A stretch of DNA of 64,000 nucleotides, from NCBI RefSeq assembly GCF_003402475.1, contig NZ_BFAB01000002.1:1-64000 (forward strand), read 5' to 3'. Every line of letters starts with the position of its first letter. The first letter of the stretch is position 1. The stretch is from Mycobacterium sp. MFM001 (GTDB lineage Bacteria; Actinomycetota; Actinomycetes; Mycobacteriales; Mycobacteriaceae). Below, piece by piece: positions 43,470-52,376 of this stretch. The notes beneath the pieces are model-generated. The model was given only the letters and a program-made list of their open reading frames with translations. It was not told the DNA's origin and did not search any database. A program made the translations under genes and the position numbers.

Positions 43470-44611
43470 GCGGCACCCCGATCGGTGAGCCGCAGCAGTA
43501 GCGCCAGCGCCGCCTGGGCATCGTCGGCGGTTTCGCCGTCGCCGGCGCGTGCGGTGGCAACCAACTCGTCGACGGCGGCGGCGGCGAAGCCCCCGATCCC
43601 GAGGTCGTCGAATTCGCCGTCGCCCGGGATCACGGCGAGATCGGTGTGCCGATCCCAAGTGCCCAGCCAGGCGAACAGCCGCGAGTAGCGGTCCAGGCAC
43701 GCGTCCAGGGCGGCGCGGTCGGTGACGGTCAGCGAGCCGACCAACGCCAGTCGCACCACCGTGCGGTCTTTGTCGGCGATCTGGTCGAGGTTCAGGTCCA
43801 GATCGGCGATGTCGCGGTTGTTGTCGACGTGACGACGCAGGGTGAGGAACCGCCACCGGCCGACGTGGCGGGCGTCGACGGTGACCGGGCGGCGCGGATC
43901 GGTCTGGTCGACGTCGACGACGAGCACGTGACCGGGGTCGGGTTCGATGTCGTCGAAATTGGTGACCTCCGGAGATCCGGAATACCAGACCCGGGCGTCC
44001 ACTTCGGTGACCGAATGCTTGTCGCCCAGCGCGACGTAATGGATGGTGCCGCGGGCCAGCGCGTCCTGCACGGCGGCCAACCGGATCAGCGCCGGGTTGG
44101 TGGGGTCGGGGTCGAGCACGTCGACGCCGCCGTGCGCGAGGAGTACCCGGGTGACTCCATCGGCAGGCAGGCCGTCGAGCACCTCGGCGACCAGGTCGGT
44201 GGTAGGCGATTTGGACCGCCATGGCGCGGCGACGATCTGCAAGCCCGGCCGCACCTCGTGCACGCCGGTGCGTTCGAGCACCACCACGTTGTCCGGGCAT
44301 TCGGCTTTGAACAGCGCGCTGGTGTACACCGACGACGCGTCCAGCGGGTCATGGTTACCGGGCAACAGATAAACCGGAATTCCGATGGCGCGCATGGCTT
44401 CCAGCGATTGGCTGATGACCTGCGGTGCGAGCTGGTTGTGTTCGAAGACGTCGCCGGCGACCACGACGAACTCGGCGCCGACCTCGGCGGCCAGTGGCCC
44501 GAGCCCGGCCACCACGTCGCGGCGGGCCGCCGAATACCGCGGCTGAGCCTCGCCGGCCAGGAAGTGGCGGGTCATGCCGAGTTGCCAGTCGGCGGTGTGG
44601 ATGAACCGCAT
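43466..44611 (-). CDS. Mre11/SbcD/YhaO-like metallophosphoesterase (Rv1277-like)
   Basis: A 381-residue calcineurin-fold nuclease. Metal-site motifs in order are FIHTADWQLG (2-11), VVAGDVFEHNQ, LLPGNHDPLD, LAHGGVDVLD and VALGDKHS. The start MRFIHTADW at 44611 has GGAAGGGGG upstream and places the first metal motif at the N-terminus as in the family; upstream codons overlap the divergent sixA region. It is coupled to the ATPase gene by a 4-bp overlap, so the two should form a nuclease-ATPase complex acting on DNA ends. Confidence 0.92.
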   Translation of the reverse strand: MRFIHTADWQLGMTRHFLAGEAQPRYSAARRDVVAGLGPLAAEVGAEFVVVAGDVFEHNQLAPQVISQSLEAMRAIGIPVYLLPGNHDPLDASSVYTSALFKAECPDNVVVLERTGVHEVRPGLQIVAAPWRSKSPTTDLVAEVLDGLPADGVTRVLLAHGGVDVLDPDPTNPALIRLAAVQDALARGTIHYVALGDKHSVTEVDARVWYSGSPEVTNFDDIEPDPGHVLVVDVDQTDPRRPVTVDARHVGRWRFLTLRRHVDNNRDIADLDLNLDQIADKDRTVVRLALVGSLTVTDRAALDACLDRYSRLFAWLGTWDRHTDLAVIPGDGEFDDLGIGGFAAAAVDELVATARAGDGETADDAQAALALLLRLTDRGAA

Positions 44612-44694
44612 GTCGACCCCCTTCCGTTGCCGGGCATCGCGAGTGTATGGCGGGCCACCGACAAGTCCGTGGAGGCTGATCGGCAGGTCTACGC

Positions 44695-44735
44695 GGCGAT
44701 CGCAAGCGCGGCGAAGCCGGGCGAAGCGGGTCGCC
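44695..44735 (+). repeat. 41-bp hairpin repeat, copy 2 (nuclease-sixA divergent region)
   Basis: This differs at one base from the element at 20195-20235 but lies on the other strand: GGCGATCGCAAGCGCGGC, GAA, then GCCGGGCGAAGCGGGTCGCC. It stands 21 bp before the sixA start and about 84 bp before the nuclease start. It lies between genes, not in coding sequence, and cannot be explained by shared protein sequence, so it is a dispersed mobile or regulatory repeat. Confidence 0.85.
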
Positions 44736-44756
44736 GCCAGGTCTACCGTTGGTCGG

Positions 44757-45254
44757 GTGACGCGAACTCTGGTCTTGCTGAGGCACGCGAAGTCGGCGTA
44801 CCCGGACGGGGTGGCCGACCATGAGCGGCCGTTGGCGCCGCGGGGCGAACGAGAGGCCGGCCTGGCCGGTGAGTGGCTGCGGGCCAACCTGCCGCCGATC
44901 GATCTGGTGTTGTGCTCGACGGCAACTCGCGCGCGACAAACTTTGGTGCGCACCGGTATCGACGCGCCGGTGCGCTATGTCGAGCGCCTGTACGGCGCCA
45001 CACCCGGGATGGTGATCGGCGAAATCAACGGTGTCCCCGACGAGGTGACCACCTTGCTCGTCGTCGGGCACGAGCCGACGACGTCGTCGGTGGCCGTGGG
45101 GCTGGCCGGCACCGAGGACACCAATACCGCTGCGGTCGAAGCGATTTCAGAGAAGTTCCCGACGTCGGCCATCGCAGTGCTCGAGTTAGCCGGCACGTGG
45201 AAAGAACTGGAGCTCGGCGGCACCGCGCTGGTCGACTTTCACGTGCCCCGCTGA
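44757..45254 (+). CDS. sixA: SixA-type phosphohistidine phosphatase (Rv1276c-like)
   Basis: A 165-residue histidine phosphatase. The catalytic RHA(K) motif is in TLVLLRHAKSAYPDG at the N-terminus. CSTATRARQT and the second histidine in VVGHEPTT complete the active site. E. coli SixA removes phosphate from phosphohistidine proteins; the mycobacterial target is not known. I start it at the GTG at 44757, directly before the first beta strand. A -10-like TACCGT at 44744-44749 suggests a leaderless mRNA. Confidence 0.88.
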   Translation: MTRTLVLLRHAKSAYPDGVADHERPLAPRGEREAGLAGEWLRANLPPIDLVLCSTATRARQTLVRTGIDAPVRYVERLYGATPGMVIGEINGVPDEVTTLLVVGHEPTTSSVAVGLAGTEDTNTAAVEAISEKFPTSAIAVLELAGTWKELELGGTALVDFHVPR

Positions 45255-45265
45255 GCTCCGCACAC

Positions 45266-45326
45266 CGCGAACCAGAAGCTGCGGTCGTGATTCTGACGCG
45301 ATCGCAGCCCTAGCTTCTGGCTCGCG
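45266..45326. terminator. Long palindrome between sixA and lprC
   Basis: The outer arms CGCGAACCAGAAGCT (45266-45280) and AGCTTCTGGCTCGCG (45312-45326) pair at 14 of 15 positions. The inner arms GCGGTCG (45281-45287) and CGATCGC (45299-45305) pair at 6 of 7, with a 6-nt bulge. It starts 11 bp after the sixA stop and ends 9 bp before the convergent lprC stop, the place of a two-way terminator. No U tract is present. Confidence 0.65.
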
Positions 45327-45335
45327 ACAAGCGAC

Positions 45336-45881
45336 TCAGGAGTTAGTCGACAGCGTCAGCTCCATCAGCTTGATCGCCTGCGCACACGCGTCGATCCCCG
45401 GCGCCTGCGGGTTGACCCACCAGCCGACAACCCCGGCGGCGTCGCTGGCCACGCCGCACGAGCCATTGGGGTCGTTGGGCCGCATCACGATCGATCGCAC
45501 GCCATTGATGGAACGAGTCTCGATCTGATACTTCAGACCCTCGGCGACCTTGCGCTCGTTGTCCAGGCTGCCCTGCTCGAACCAGAACCGGGTGATGTCG
45601 ATCAGACCGGCCGGGTTGGCGGCCTGCCAGCGGCAGATCGCGCCGACGAACGTGCTCTGGATGTCGAGTGGGTCGGCGCCGACCGTCTTGGCCAGCAGAT
45701 CAGTGGTCAGCACCTCACATTCCTTGAGCAGGTTGGGGTACTGCTGCTCGGAGTTGTTGTTGCGCTGCACATCACCTGAGCCGGCCTTGACCGCGGTGCC
45801 GCCGACCGACCTGGTGCAGCCGGTCACCACGGCCAGCGCGGTGAGCAACGCGGCCGCAACAATCAATAGCCGCCTAGTCAT
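45336..45881 (-). CDS. lprC: Lipoprotein LprC
   Basis: A 181-residue secreted lipoprotein. The signal peptide MTRRLLIVAAALLTALAVVTGC has a lipobox with Cys22. The mature part has the DUF3558-type features LLKECEVLTTDLLAKTVGADPL and CRWQAANPAG, with several Cys, and ends in GWWVNPQAPGIDACAQAIKLMELTL. The ATG overlaps the lprB stop by 4 bp, so the two lipoproteins are co-expressed. An upstream in-frame extension overlaps lprB and is not used. Function unknown. Confidence 0.92.
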   Translation of the reverse strand: MTRRLLIVAAALLTALAVVTGCTRSVGGTAVKAGSGDVQRNNNSEQQYPNLLKECEVLTTDLLAKTVGADPLDIQSTFVGAICRWQAANPAGLIDITRFWFEQGSLDNERKVAEGLKYQIETRSINGVRSIVMRPNDPNGSCGVASDAAGVVGWWVNPQAPGIDACAQAIKLMELTLSTNS

Positions 45882-46438
45882 TTCGAGTTCGCAATCGACT
45901 GGCGTGTCAGTTCTTTGGCGATGTTGCACGGGTCGGGGAACGGCTTTTGGTTGAAGCTGACCGACCATTCGATGAAGTCGTCGTTGAACTGGATTCCGAT
46001 CTCGCACAGGGAGTCACCCAACGTGGGCTCGTTGCCGATGGCGATGAAGCCGCCGTGGCCGTTGATGTTGATGTCTTCGACGCTCGAGCGCGACAGCTCC
46101 TCGGTCTTGCGTTCCCGACCGATCGGGCTGCCGCGATACCAGGAGAAGGAGAAGTGCGGGCCGAGGATGCCGCCGCCGGCCAGCCACTGACAGCCCACCG
46201 AGTTCTGGGCCGTGTTGATCAGCCCGGTGATCTGGGTGAGCTGGGCAACCGTCTCGTCGGTGACGCCGCCGCACTGCGGGAAGAACGGCCCGTGATGTCC
46301 CTCTCCGGACGCCGGCGCCGACGACTCCGTCGACTTGGCCTGGTCGGAGTCGGAGCCGGAGCATGCGGCCACCGTCGGGATCAAGGTCGCTGCCGCGAGG
46401 GCCAGCGCCACCACACTGCGCCGCACCGCTACACGCAC
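45878..46438 (-). CDS. lprB: Lipoprotein LprB
   Basis: A 186-residue DUF3558-type lipoprotein. After the signal peptide MRVAVRRSVVALALAAATLI the lipobox PTVAAC gives lipidated Cys26. The mature part contains HGPFFPQCGGVTDETVAQLTQ, CQWLAGGGILGPHFSFSWYRGSPIGRER and a C-terminal PCNIAKELTRQSIA. It resembles lprC in layout, an old tandem duplication. It is transcribed away from the ABC exporter genes across a 127-bp gap in which I see no clear promoter. Confidence 0.92.
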   Translation of the reverse strand: MRVAVRRSVVALALAAATLIPTVAACSGSDSDQAKSTESSAPASGEGHHGPFFPQCGGVTDETVAQLTQITGLINTAQNSVGCQWLAGGGILGPHFSFSWYRGSPIGRERKTEELSRSSVEDININGHGGFIAIGNEPTLGDSLCEIGIQFNDDFIEWSVSFNQKPFPDPCNIAKELTRQSIANSK

Positions 46439-46565
46439 CTGCTTCTCGTCACAGCATGCACTGTAGCGGCAGCATCTGTGGCCAACCCAGGCACCACGCT
46501 GACCAGGTCTTTCTAATCCGGCAGTGGTCCCAACCAGGCCGCTTGGAGTGTGCGACAGTTACCAG

Positions 46566-48305
46566 ATGCTCCTGGCACTGCTGCGCCAGTACGTCCGGCC
46601 GTATCGCTGGCTGGTCGCGGCGGTGATGACACTGCAGTTGGTCAGCACGCTGGCGTCGCTGTATCTGCCGACGGTCAACGCCGCGATCATCGACGACGGC
46701 GTCACCAAGGGCGACACCGCGACCATCGTCCGGCTCGGCGGGGCGATGCTCGCGGTCACCGGGCTGCAGGTGCTGTGCGCGGTCGGCGCGGTCTACTTCG
46801 GCTCCCGGACCGGGATGGGGTTCGGCCGGGATCTGCGCTCTGCGATGTTCCACCACGTCGTCACGTTCTCCGAACACGAGACCGCCCGGTTCGGCGCGCC
46901 GTCGCTGCTGACCCGCACGACCAACGACATCCGGCAGATCCAGTTTCTGGTGCAGATGACCTGCACGGTGCTGGTGACCGCCCCGATCATGAGCGTGGGC
47001 GGAATCTTCATGGCCATCCACCAAGACGCCGGGCTCTCGTGGCTGTTGCTGGTCAGCGTCCCGGTACTGGCGGTGGCCAACTACTGGATCGTCTCGCACA
47101 CCCTGCCGCTTTTCCGCAGCATGCAGCGGCTGATCGACAACATCAACCGGGTGATGCGCGAGCAGCTGTCCGGTGTGCGGGTGGTCCGGGCATTCGCCCG
47201 GGAACCGTTCGAGCGCCGGCGATTCGGCGAAGCCAACCTGGCGCTATCCAATACCGCGCTGGCCGCGGGCAATTGGCAGGCGCTGATGTTGCCGGTCACC
47301 ACGCTGACCGTCAACTGCTCGTCCGTCGCGCTGATCTGGTTCGGCGGCCTGCGCATCGATGCCGGCCAGATGCAGGTGGGCTCCCTGATCGCGTTCCTTG
47401 CCTACTTCACCCAAATCCTGATGTCGGTGTTGATGGCGACGACGATGATGATGGTGTGGCCGCGGGCCTCGGTCTGCGCGGACCGCATCGCCGAGGTGCT
47501 GGCCACCCGTCCAGCGATCAGTAATCCGGACACGCCGCAGGCGCCCGAGGCCCGCGGTGTCGTGCGGCTCCAGAACGCGACATTTTGCTACCCCGGCGCG
47601 GATCGCCCTGTGCTGCAAGATGTCTCGCTGTCTGCGCGGCCGGGTACCACCACGGCGATCGTCGGCAGCACCGGTTCGGGGAAGTCGACGCTGATCTCGC
47701 TGATCTGCCGCCTTTACGACGTGACCGCCGGCGCCGTGCTGGTCGACGGGGTCGACGTGCGCGACCATGACATCGAGCAGCTGTGGGCGGGCATCGGGCT
47801 GGTGCCGCAGCGCGGCTACCTGTTCTCCGGCACCGTCGCCGACAACTTGCGCTACGGCAAAGCGGACGCCACCGATGCACAGATGTGGGAAGCGTTGCGG
47901 GTGGCGGGCGCCGACGGGTTCGTGCGGGCACACGACGACGGGCTGGCGATGCGGGTGGCGCAGGGCGGCATCAACTTCTCCGGCGGACAACGGCAGCGGC
48001 TGGCGATCGCAAGGGCGGTGATCCGCCGCCCGGCCATCTACCTGTTCGACGACGCGTTCTCCGCGCTCGACGTGCACACCGACGCCCAAGTCCGCGCGTC
48101 GCTGCGCGAGGCCGCCGCGGACGCGACGATGATCATTGTCGCGCAACGTATTTCGACCGTTGCGCAGGCAGGTCAGGTGATCGTCGTCGACGATGGGCGC
48201 GTGGTGGGCACGGGCACGCACGAATCGCTGCTGGCCGACTGCCCCGCCTATCGCGAATTCGCCGAATCCCAGTCGGTGGGCAGCGGCGTGGGAGGCCAGC
48301 GGTGA
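46566..48305 (+). CDS. ABC exporter half-transporter (Rv1273c-like)
   Basis: A 579-residue protein: six transmembrane helices (about 15-295), then a nucleotide-binding domain with Walker A GSTGSGKS at 367-374, signature [14 protein letters not shown] and Walker [13 protein letters not shown]. The Asp after Walker B (DDAFSALD) replaces the catalytic Glu seen in most such ATPases, so this half carries the degenerate site of a heterodimer. The next gene overlaps by 4 bp. Cargo unknown; drugs or lipids are usual for the family. Confidence 0.93.
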   Translation: MLLALLRQYVRPYRWLVAAVMTLQLVSTLASLYLPTVNAAIIDDGVTKGDTATIVRLGGAMLAVTGLQVLCAVGAVYFGSRTGMGFGRDLRSAMFHHVVTFSEHETARFGAPSLLTRTTNDIRQIQFLVQMTCTVLVTAPIMSVGGIFMAIHQDAGLSWLLLVSVPVLAVANYWIVSHTLPLFRSMQRLIDNINRVMREQLSGVRVVRAFAREPFERRRFGEANLALSNTALAAGNWQALMLPVTTLTVNCSSVALIWFGGLRIDAGQMQVGSLIAFLAYFTQILMSVLMATTMMMVWPRASVCADRIAEVLATRPAISNPDTPQAPEARGVVRLQNATFCYPGADRPVLQDVSLSARPGTTTAIVGSTGSGKSTLISLICRLYDVTAGAVLVDGVDVRDHDIEQLWAGIGLVPQRGYLFSGTVADNLRYGKADATDAQMWEALRVAGADGFVRAHDDGLAMRVAQGGINFSGGQRQRLAIARAVIRRPAIYLFDDAFSALDVHTDAQVRASLREAAADATMIIVAQRISTVAQAGQVIVVDDGRVVGTGTHESLLADCPAYREFAESQSVGSGVGGQR

Positions 48306-50212
48306 CGGCTTCCATGGACCGCCCGATCCGCGGTGTCGTGCAGGCGCCGACGGAACGCTCGCGCGACTTCACCGGCTCGGCCGTTCGGCTGGTGAAACGT
48401 CTGGCGCCGCAACGCGGGCCGGCCGCCGCGGTGATCGCGCTCAGTGTCGTCGGCACCGGGATCGGCGTGGTGGTGCCGCGGATCCTCGGCCATGCCACCG
48501 ACCTGTTGTTCAACGGCGTGATCGGCCGCCAGCTGCCGGCCGGCATGACCAAGGCGCAAGCCGTCGCGGCAGCCCGGGCACGCGGCAACAACACCTTTGC
48601 CGATCTGCTGTCCGGGATGAACGTGGTCCCGGGCGAGGGCGTGAACTTCGCCGCGGTGGCCCGCACGCTGGCGTTGGCGTTGGCCCTGTATCTGATTGCC
48701 GCAGCGATGGTTTGGGCGCAGGCGCGGCTGCTGAACCTGACGGTCCAGCGAACCCTGCGGGCATTGCGCTCCGATGTCGAAGACAAACTGCACCGGCTGC
48801 CGCTGGCTTACTTCGACGGGCGGCAGCGCGGCGAAGTACTCAGCCGGGTCACCAACGACATCGACAACGTCGCGACGTCGCTGTCGATGACGATCAGCCA
48901 ACTGCTGACCGCGATCCTGACAGTGACGACCGTGCTGGTGATGATGCTGACCATCTCACCGCTGCTGACCGTGCTCACCCTGGTGACCGTGCCGCTGTCA
49001 TTGCTCGCAACCCGGGCGATCACCCGGCGCTCGCAGCGGCTGTTCGTCGCGCAGTGGACCAACACCGGACGGCTCAACGCCCACATCGAGGAAACCTACA
49101 GCGGTTTCACGCTGGTCAAGACCTTCGGTCACCGGGCGCAGGCCGAGGAGCAGTTCCGCCGGCTCAATGACGATGTGTACCAAGCGAGTTTCGGCGCCCA
49201 GTTCTTCTCCGGGCTGGTGTCGCCGGCGACGACCTTCATCGGCAACCTCAGCTACGTCGCGGTGGCGGTGGTCGGCGGATTACAGGTCGCGACCGGGCAG
49301 ATCACCGTCGGCAACATTCAGGCGTTCATCCAGTACGTCCGCCAATTCAATTGGCCACTCGGCCAAGTGGCCGCGATGTACAACACGCTGCAATCCGGAG
49401 TGGCCAGCGCCGAACGGGTCTTCGAGTTGCTCGACGAACCCGAAGACTCGCCCGACCACTCAGCGGCATTGCCGTCGCTCAACGGACAAAGCCCCACCGG
49501 CCGTGTCGAATTCGAGCATGTCAGCTTCGCCTACCGCCCCGGCACGGCGGTGATCGACGACTTGTCGCTGGTGGCCGAACCGGGCAGCACCGTCGCGATC
49601 GTCGGGCCGACCGGGGTGGGCAAAACCACACTGGTGAACCTGCTGATGCGCTTCTACGACGTGGATTCGGGCCGGATCCTGATCGACGGCGTCGACATCG
49701 CGTCGGTGAGCAGGCATTCGCTGCGGTCGCGGATCGGCATGGTGCTGCAGGACACCTGGCTGTTCGGCGGGACGATCGCGGAGAACATCGCCTACGGGCG
49801 GCCCGACGCCACCGAGAACGAGGTGATCGAGGCCGCCAAGGCCGCCTACGTCGACCGGTTCGTGCACACGCTGCCGCACGGATACCAGACCCGGGTCAGC
49901 GACGACGGCGGCAACATCAGCGCCGGCGAGAAACAGCTGATCACCATCGCCCGGGCATTTCTGTCCCGGCCCCAACTGCTGATCCTCGACGAGGCAACCA
50001 GCTCGGTGGACACCCGCACCGAACTGCTCGTCCAGCATGCGATGCGCGAACTTCGTCGTGGTCGAACGAGCTTCCTTGTCGCCCATCGGCTTTCGACAAT
50101 CCGAGACGCCGACGTCATCCTGGTGATGGAAGCGGGCAAGATCGTCGAGCACGGCAATCACGCCGAGCTGATGGCGCGCCGCGGCGCCTACTACGCGATG
50201 ACCCAGGCGTAG
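48302..50212 (+). CDS. ABC exporter half-transporter (Rv1272c-like)
   Basis: A 636-residue partner of the preceding gene. It has a longer extracellular loop between the first helices (about 85-125), six helices in all, and a nucleotide-binding domain with Walker A GPTGVGKT at 435-442, signature [14 protein letters not shown] and Walker [13 protein letters not shown] with the catalytic Glu. The GTG start overlaps the previous stop (GTGA). One canonical and one degenerate half make a TM287/288-type heterodimer. Confidence 0.93.
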   Translation: MTASMDRPIRGVVQAPTERSRDFTGSAVRLVKRLAPQRGPAAAVIALSVVGTGIGVVVPRILGHATDLLFNGVIGRQLPAGMTKAQAVAAARARGNNTFADLLSGMNVVPGEGVNFAAVARTLALALALYLIAAAMVWAQARLLNLTVQRTLRALRSDVEDKLHRLPLAYFDGRQRGEVLSRVTNDIDNVATSLSMTISQLLTAILTVTTVLVMMLTISPLLTVLTLVTVPLSLLATRAITRRSQRLFVAQWTNTGRLNAHIEETYSGFTLVKTFGHRAQAEEQFRRLNDDVYQASFGAQFFSGLVSPATTFIGNLSYVAVAVVGGLQVATGQITVGNIQAFIQYVRQFNWPLGQVAAMYNTLQSGVASAERVFELLDEPEDSPDHSAALPSLNGQSPTGRVEFEHVSFAYRPGTAVIDDLSLVAEPGSTVAIVGPTGVGKTTLVNLLMRFYDVDSGRILIDGVDIASVSRHSLRSRIGMVLQDTWLFGGTIAENIAYGRPDATENEVIEAAKAAYVDRFVHTLPHGYQTRVSDDGGNISAGEKQLITIARAFLSRPQLLILDEATSSVDTRTELLVQHAMRELRRGRTSFLVAHRLSTIRDADVILVMEAGKIVEHGNHAELMARRGAYYAMTQA

Positions 50213-50310
50213 AGCAGTCTGGGCGATTTCCCAGCGGCGCAAGGCCCGCCCCGCGTACACTGCCGTCGTCCGGGATGTTTGCCGGCAGCGGTGGATGCCA
50301 GTGGTATCGG

Positions 50311-50353
50311 GACGGATGACGGTTTGCAGGGCTGTTTGCCACCGACGGATGAC
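50311..50353 (+). promoter_or_regulatory. Direct repeat upstream of the S1 protease gene
   Basis: The 10-mer GACGGATGAC occurs at 50311-50320 and 50344-50353, exactly 33 bp apart (about three helical turns), in the 156-bp gap before the protease gene. The second copy ends 15 bp before the ATG. The helical phasing suits a regulator binding on one face of the DNA. No good -35/-10 pair is seen beside it. Confidence 0.4.
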
Positions 50354-50368
50354 ATTTGAGGAATTGTC

Positions 50369-51667
50369 ATGACGGCTACGTTCATCACCCGTTCGGTCCG
50401 CCTGTTCGCAGCATTGCTCTTGACGGCTGCTGTCGGGCTGGCCGGCGCGCCACACGCTTCGGCGGATAACACCAAGAACTCAGTGGCCAACCTGGAAAAG
50501 TCCATTGTCTTCCTGCTGACCCAGTGGAGCGGCTCGATCCTCGTCCCGCCGAGCGCCGACGCGGATGGCCAAGGCTTCTGGACCGAGAAGCTCAAGTATT
50601 CGGTGACCTGCACGGGCTGGTACGTCAGCGCGTCGGCGCAGATCGTCACCGCCGGACATTGCGTCGACCCGGGGCAGGGCCGGTTGGTTCTGCTCGACGG
50701 TTACCTGCACGACCAAAAGGCGCCCAAGTTCAAGGAGCAGGCCTACGCCAACTGGCGCGTGGAAGGCGAACTGGGTGGCTCACCGCCGGACCGCAGCGTG
50801 CGTGCAATCCAACCCAACGGGGTGGATGGTGCGACGATCACCAGTCCGACGACGGTCGAAGTGGTGGACTTCAAGTCGCCGGAAGCGGGCGACGTTGCCT
50901 TGCTGCACGTTCCGAACATGTCCAAGCAGACGCCGGGCCTGGTGATTGCGAAAGACTCGCCACAGGTGGGCGACTCGGTCACCTCGATCGGCTTCCCCGG
51001 GGATCTGCAGGACATCGCCGACCAGAGCCAGATCGCCCGGGCGTCGTTCAAGACCGGCACGATCTCCAGTAATCAAGTCACCCCGTCGGGCGTGGTGCAG
51101 ATCGAAGTCAGCACCGAACTCGCGCCGGGCATGTCCGGGGGCCCGACCGTCAACCAGGACGGGCAGGTCATCGGCGTGAACAGCAGGGGCCTGACCACGT
51201 CGGCCGGCTTCAACTTCATCACCAACACCCCCGACCTCAGGTCTTTCCTGTTGTCGCACAATGTGACTCTGATCCAGCCGCCGGCGCCGCCCAACGCAGG
51301 CCTGGGCAACGCGTGGTACATCATCGGCGGGGTGGTGCTGGTTGGCGTCGCAGCACTCGTGCTGTTGACGCTGCTGGTGCGACGACGCAGGCGCAGGCCG
51401 CAATTTGCCGGCGGCCCGCCGATTCCGGGATACCCGATGCAGGCCCCGCCGCCGTCGCCCGTGCAGGGCTGGATGCCCGGCCCGACGCCGCCGCCACGCG
51501 GTCCCACCGCTGTCGGCGGGGTTCCGCCCCAACCGTTTCCGAGGCCGAGCACTCCCGTGCCCGGCAGCGACACGGTGACCACCGAGATCAAAGTCTGTCC
51601 GGCGTGCGGCGCGCCGCGCCGACAGCTGGACCGGTTCTGCCCGCGGTGCGGAAAGCCGGTGAGCTGA
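50369..51667 (+). CDS. Membrane-anchored S1-type serine protease with C-terminal zinc ribbon
   Basis: A 432-residue protein. The signal peptide (1-32) is cut after APHASA. The trypsin-like domain (about 35-300) has His97 (TAGHC), Asp175 (GDVALL) and Ser256 (PGMSGGP), a complete triad. One transmembrane helix follows (about 316-337), with a stop-transfer RRRRRRP. A Pro/Gly-rich cytosolic linker comes next, and then a zinc ribbon CPACG...CPRCG (Cys410, 413, 424, 427). The protease lies outside and the ribbon inside. I know no M. tuberculosis gene of this build at this locus; the target is unknown. Confidence 0.88.
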   Translation: MTATFITRSVRLFAALLLTAAVGLAGAPHASADNTKNSVANLEKSIVFLLTQWSGSILVPPSADADGQGFWTEKLKYSVTCTGWYVSASAQIVTAGHCVDPGQGRLVLLDGYLHDQKAPKFKEQAYANWRVEGELGGSPPDRSVRAIQPNGVDGATITSPTTVEVVDFKSPEAGDVALLHVPNMSKQTPGLVIAKDSPQVGDSVTSIGFPGDLQDIADQSQIARASFKTGTISSNQVTPSGVVQIEVSTELAPGMSGGPTVNQDGQVIGVNSRGLTTSAGFNFITNTPDLRSFLLSHNVTLIQPPAPPNAGLGNAWYIIGGVVLVGVAALVLLTLLVRRRRRRPQFAGGPPIPGYPMQAPPPSPVQGWMPGPTPPPRGPTAVGGVPPQPFPRPSTPVPGSDTVTTEIKVCPACGAPRRQLDRFCPRCGKPVS

Positions 51668-51674
51668 CAGCGGT

Positions 51675-52235
51675 TTACAGTTCGGGACCCTGGGCGCGCA
51701 GGTCGTCGACGGCCGACATGGCGTCGCGCAGCTTGGCCAGCCACTCTTCGGTGTGCTCGCCGACCAATTTGACCGTCCAGGCCAACGCGTCGGATCGGGA
51801 CCGGGCCACTCCGGCGTCGACCAGGGTGTCGAGCACCTGACGCTCGGGCTGCTTCAGCCGCGTCATGACCGGTACGGCGATGTGGGTGAACAGGATTCGC
51901 TCGCCGCCGGTCTCGACGCCCCAGGAAACCTTGCGGCCGTAGCGTTCCTGCGCCTCGTCGGCGATGTTCATCCGCTCCGGCCGGGTTTCTTCGCGGAACC
52001 GCGAGACGCGGCCCGACGCACGCGCCTCGCTTTCCTCCTTGTCGGAGGCATCGGGCAGCTTGCCGATGACCGTGATCTCCTCACGGTCGACGATGACGGT
52101 CGGATCGCCGTCGAACCACGTATCGGGCAGGCGGCCGGCGAACCACTCGGCGGCATCGCTGGCGTCCGGCTGCTCGGCTTGCTGCCAGCCCCCGGGCCGC
52201 CCGTAGCGCCGCTGGTGTGTGTGATGGTGTCTCAT
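51675..52235 (-). CDS. abmR: AbmR-like regulator (Rv1265-like)
   Basis: A 186-residue protein. The N-terminus is His/Arg-rich (MRHHHTHQRRYGRPGGWQQAE), the middle has a WFAGRLPDTWFDGDPTVIVDREEITVIGKL core, and the C-terminal half (RQVLDTLVDAGVARSRSDALAWTVKLVGEHTEEWLAKLRDA) looks like a ribbon-helix-helix type helical segment. In M. tuberculosis Rv1265 (AbmR) binds ATP and DNA and activates the small RNA Mcr11, which lies between it and the adenylate cyclase; the same layout is present here. It has no clear ribosome-binding site, so it may be leaderless. Confidence 0.82.
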   Translation of the reverse strand: MRHHHTHQRRYGRPGGWQQAEQPDASDAAEWFAGRLPDTWFDGDPTVIVDREEITVIGKLPDASDKEESEARASGRVSRFREETRPERMNIADEAQERYGRKVSWGVETGGERILFTHIAVPVMTRLKQPERQVLDTLVDAGVARSRSDALAWTVKLVGEHTEEWLAKLRDAMSAVDDLRAQGPEL

Positions 52236-52237
52236 GC

Positions 52238-52258
52238 TTACATGATTACACCATTACA
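52238..52258 (-). repeat. Three TGTAA repeats with 8-bp period at the abmR start
   Basis: On the minus strand the 5-mer TGTAA occurs three times with an 8-bp period (forward TTACA at 52238-52242, 52246-52250 and 52254-52258), ending 2 bp before the abmR ATG. The middle copy also gives a -10-like TAATCA. It could be an autoregulatory binding site or part of a leaderless promoter. Confidence 0.45.
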
Positions 52259-52341
52259 ACATTTGCAAAAGGGGCTTCGCCGCCAGAGAAACTCCGCTCC
52301 GGCGGGCGGTGCTCGTCGCCGCCCCCAGTGCGCGAAAACCA

Positions 52342-52370
52342 TTGATATGACGCGTCGAACGTTGTAGCTT
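52342..52370 (+). promoter_or_regulatory. Promoter of the Mcr11 small RNA
   Basis: TTGATA (52342-52347) and TAGCTT (52365-52370) are 17 bp apart on the plus strand, giving a start near 52377. A palindromic AACGTT lies between them. It faces away from abmR and toward the adenylate cyclase 3' end, as the mcr11 promoter does in M. tuberculosis. Confidence 0.7.
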
Positions 52371-52376
52371 TAACAG

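Noticed and set aside
43470..44300. Upstream extension of the YhaN-like ATPase (to 1147 codons)
   Set aside because: The extension is an Arg-rich alternate frame of the nuclease gene; the ATPase fold begins at the GTG at 43469.
46014..46364. Possible extra gene inside lprB
   Set aside because: An alternate frame without start context or domain; lprB itself is clear.
48001..48020. Apparent third copy of the GGCGATCGCAAG repeat
   Set aside because: Only about 12 bases match and they encode the conserved LAIARA of an ABC ATPase.
52261..52341. Small protein gene between abmR and the mcr11 promoter
   Set aside because: No start with a ribosome-binding site and no conserved peptide.
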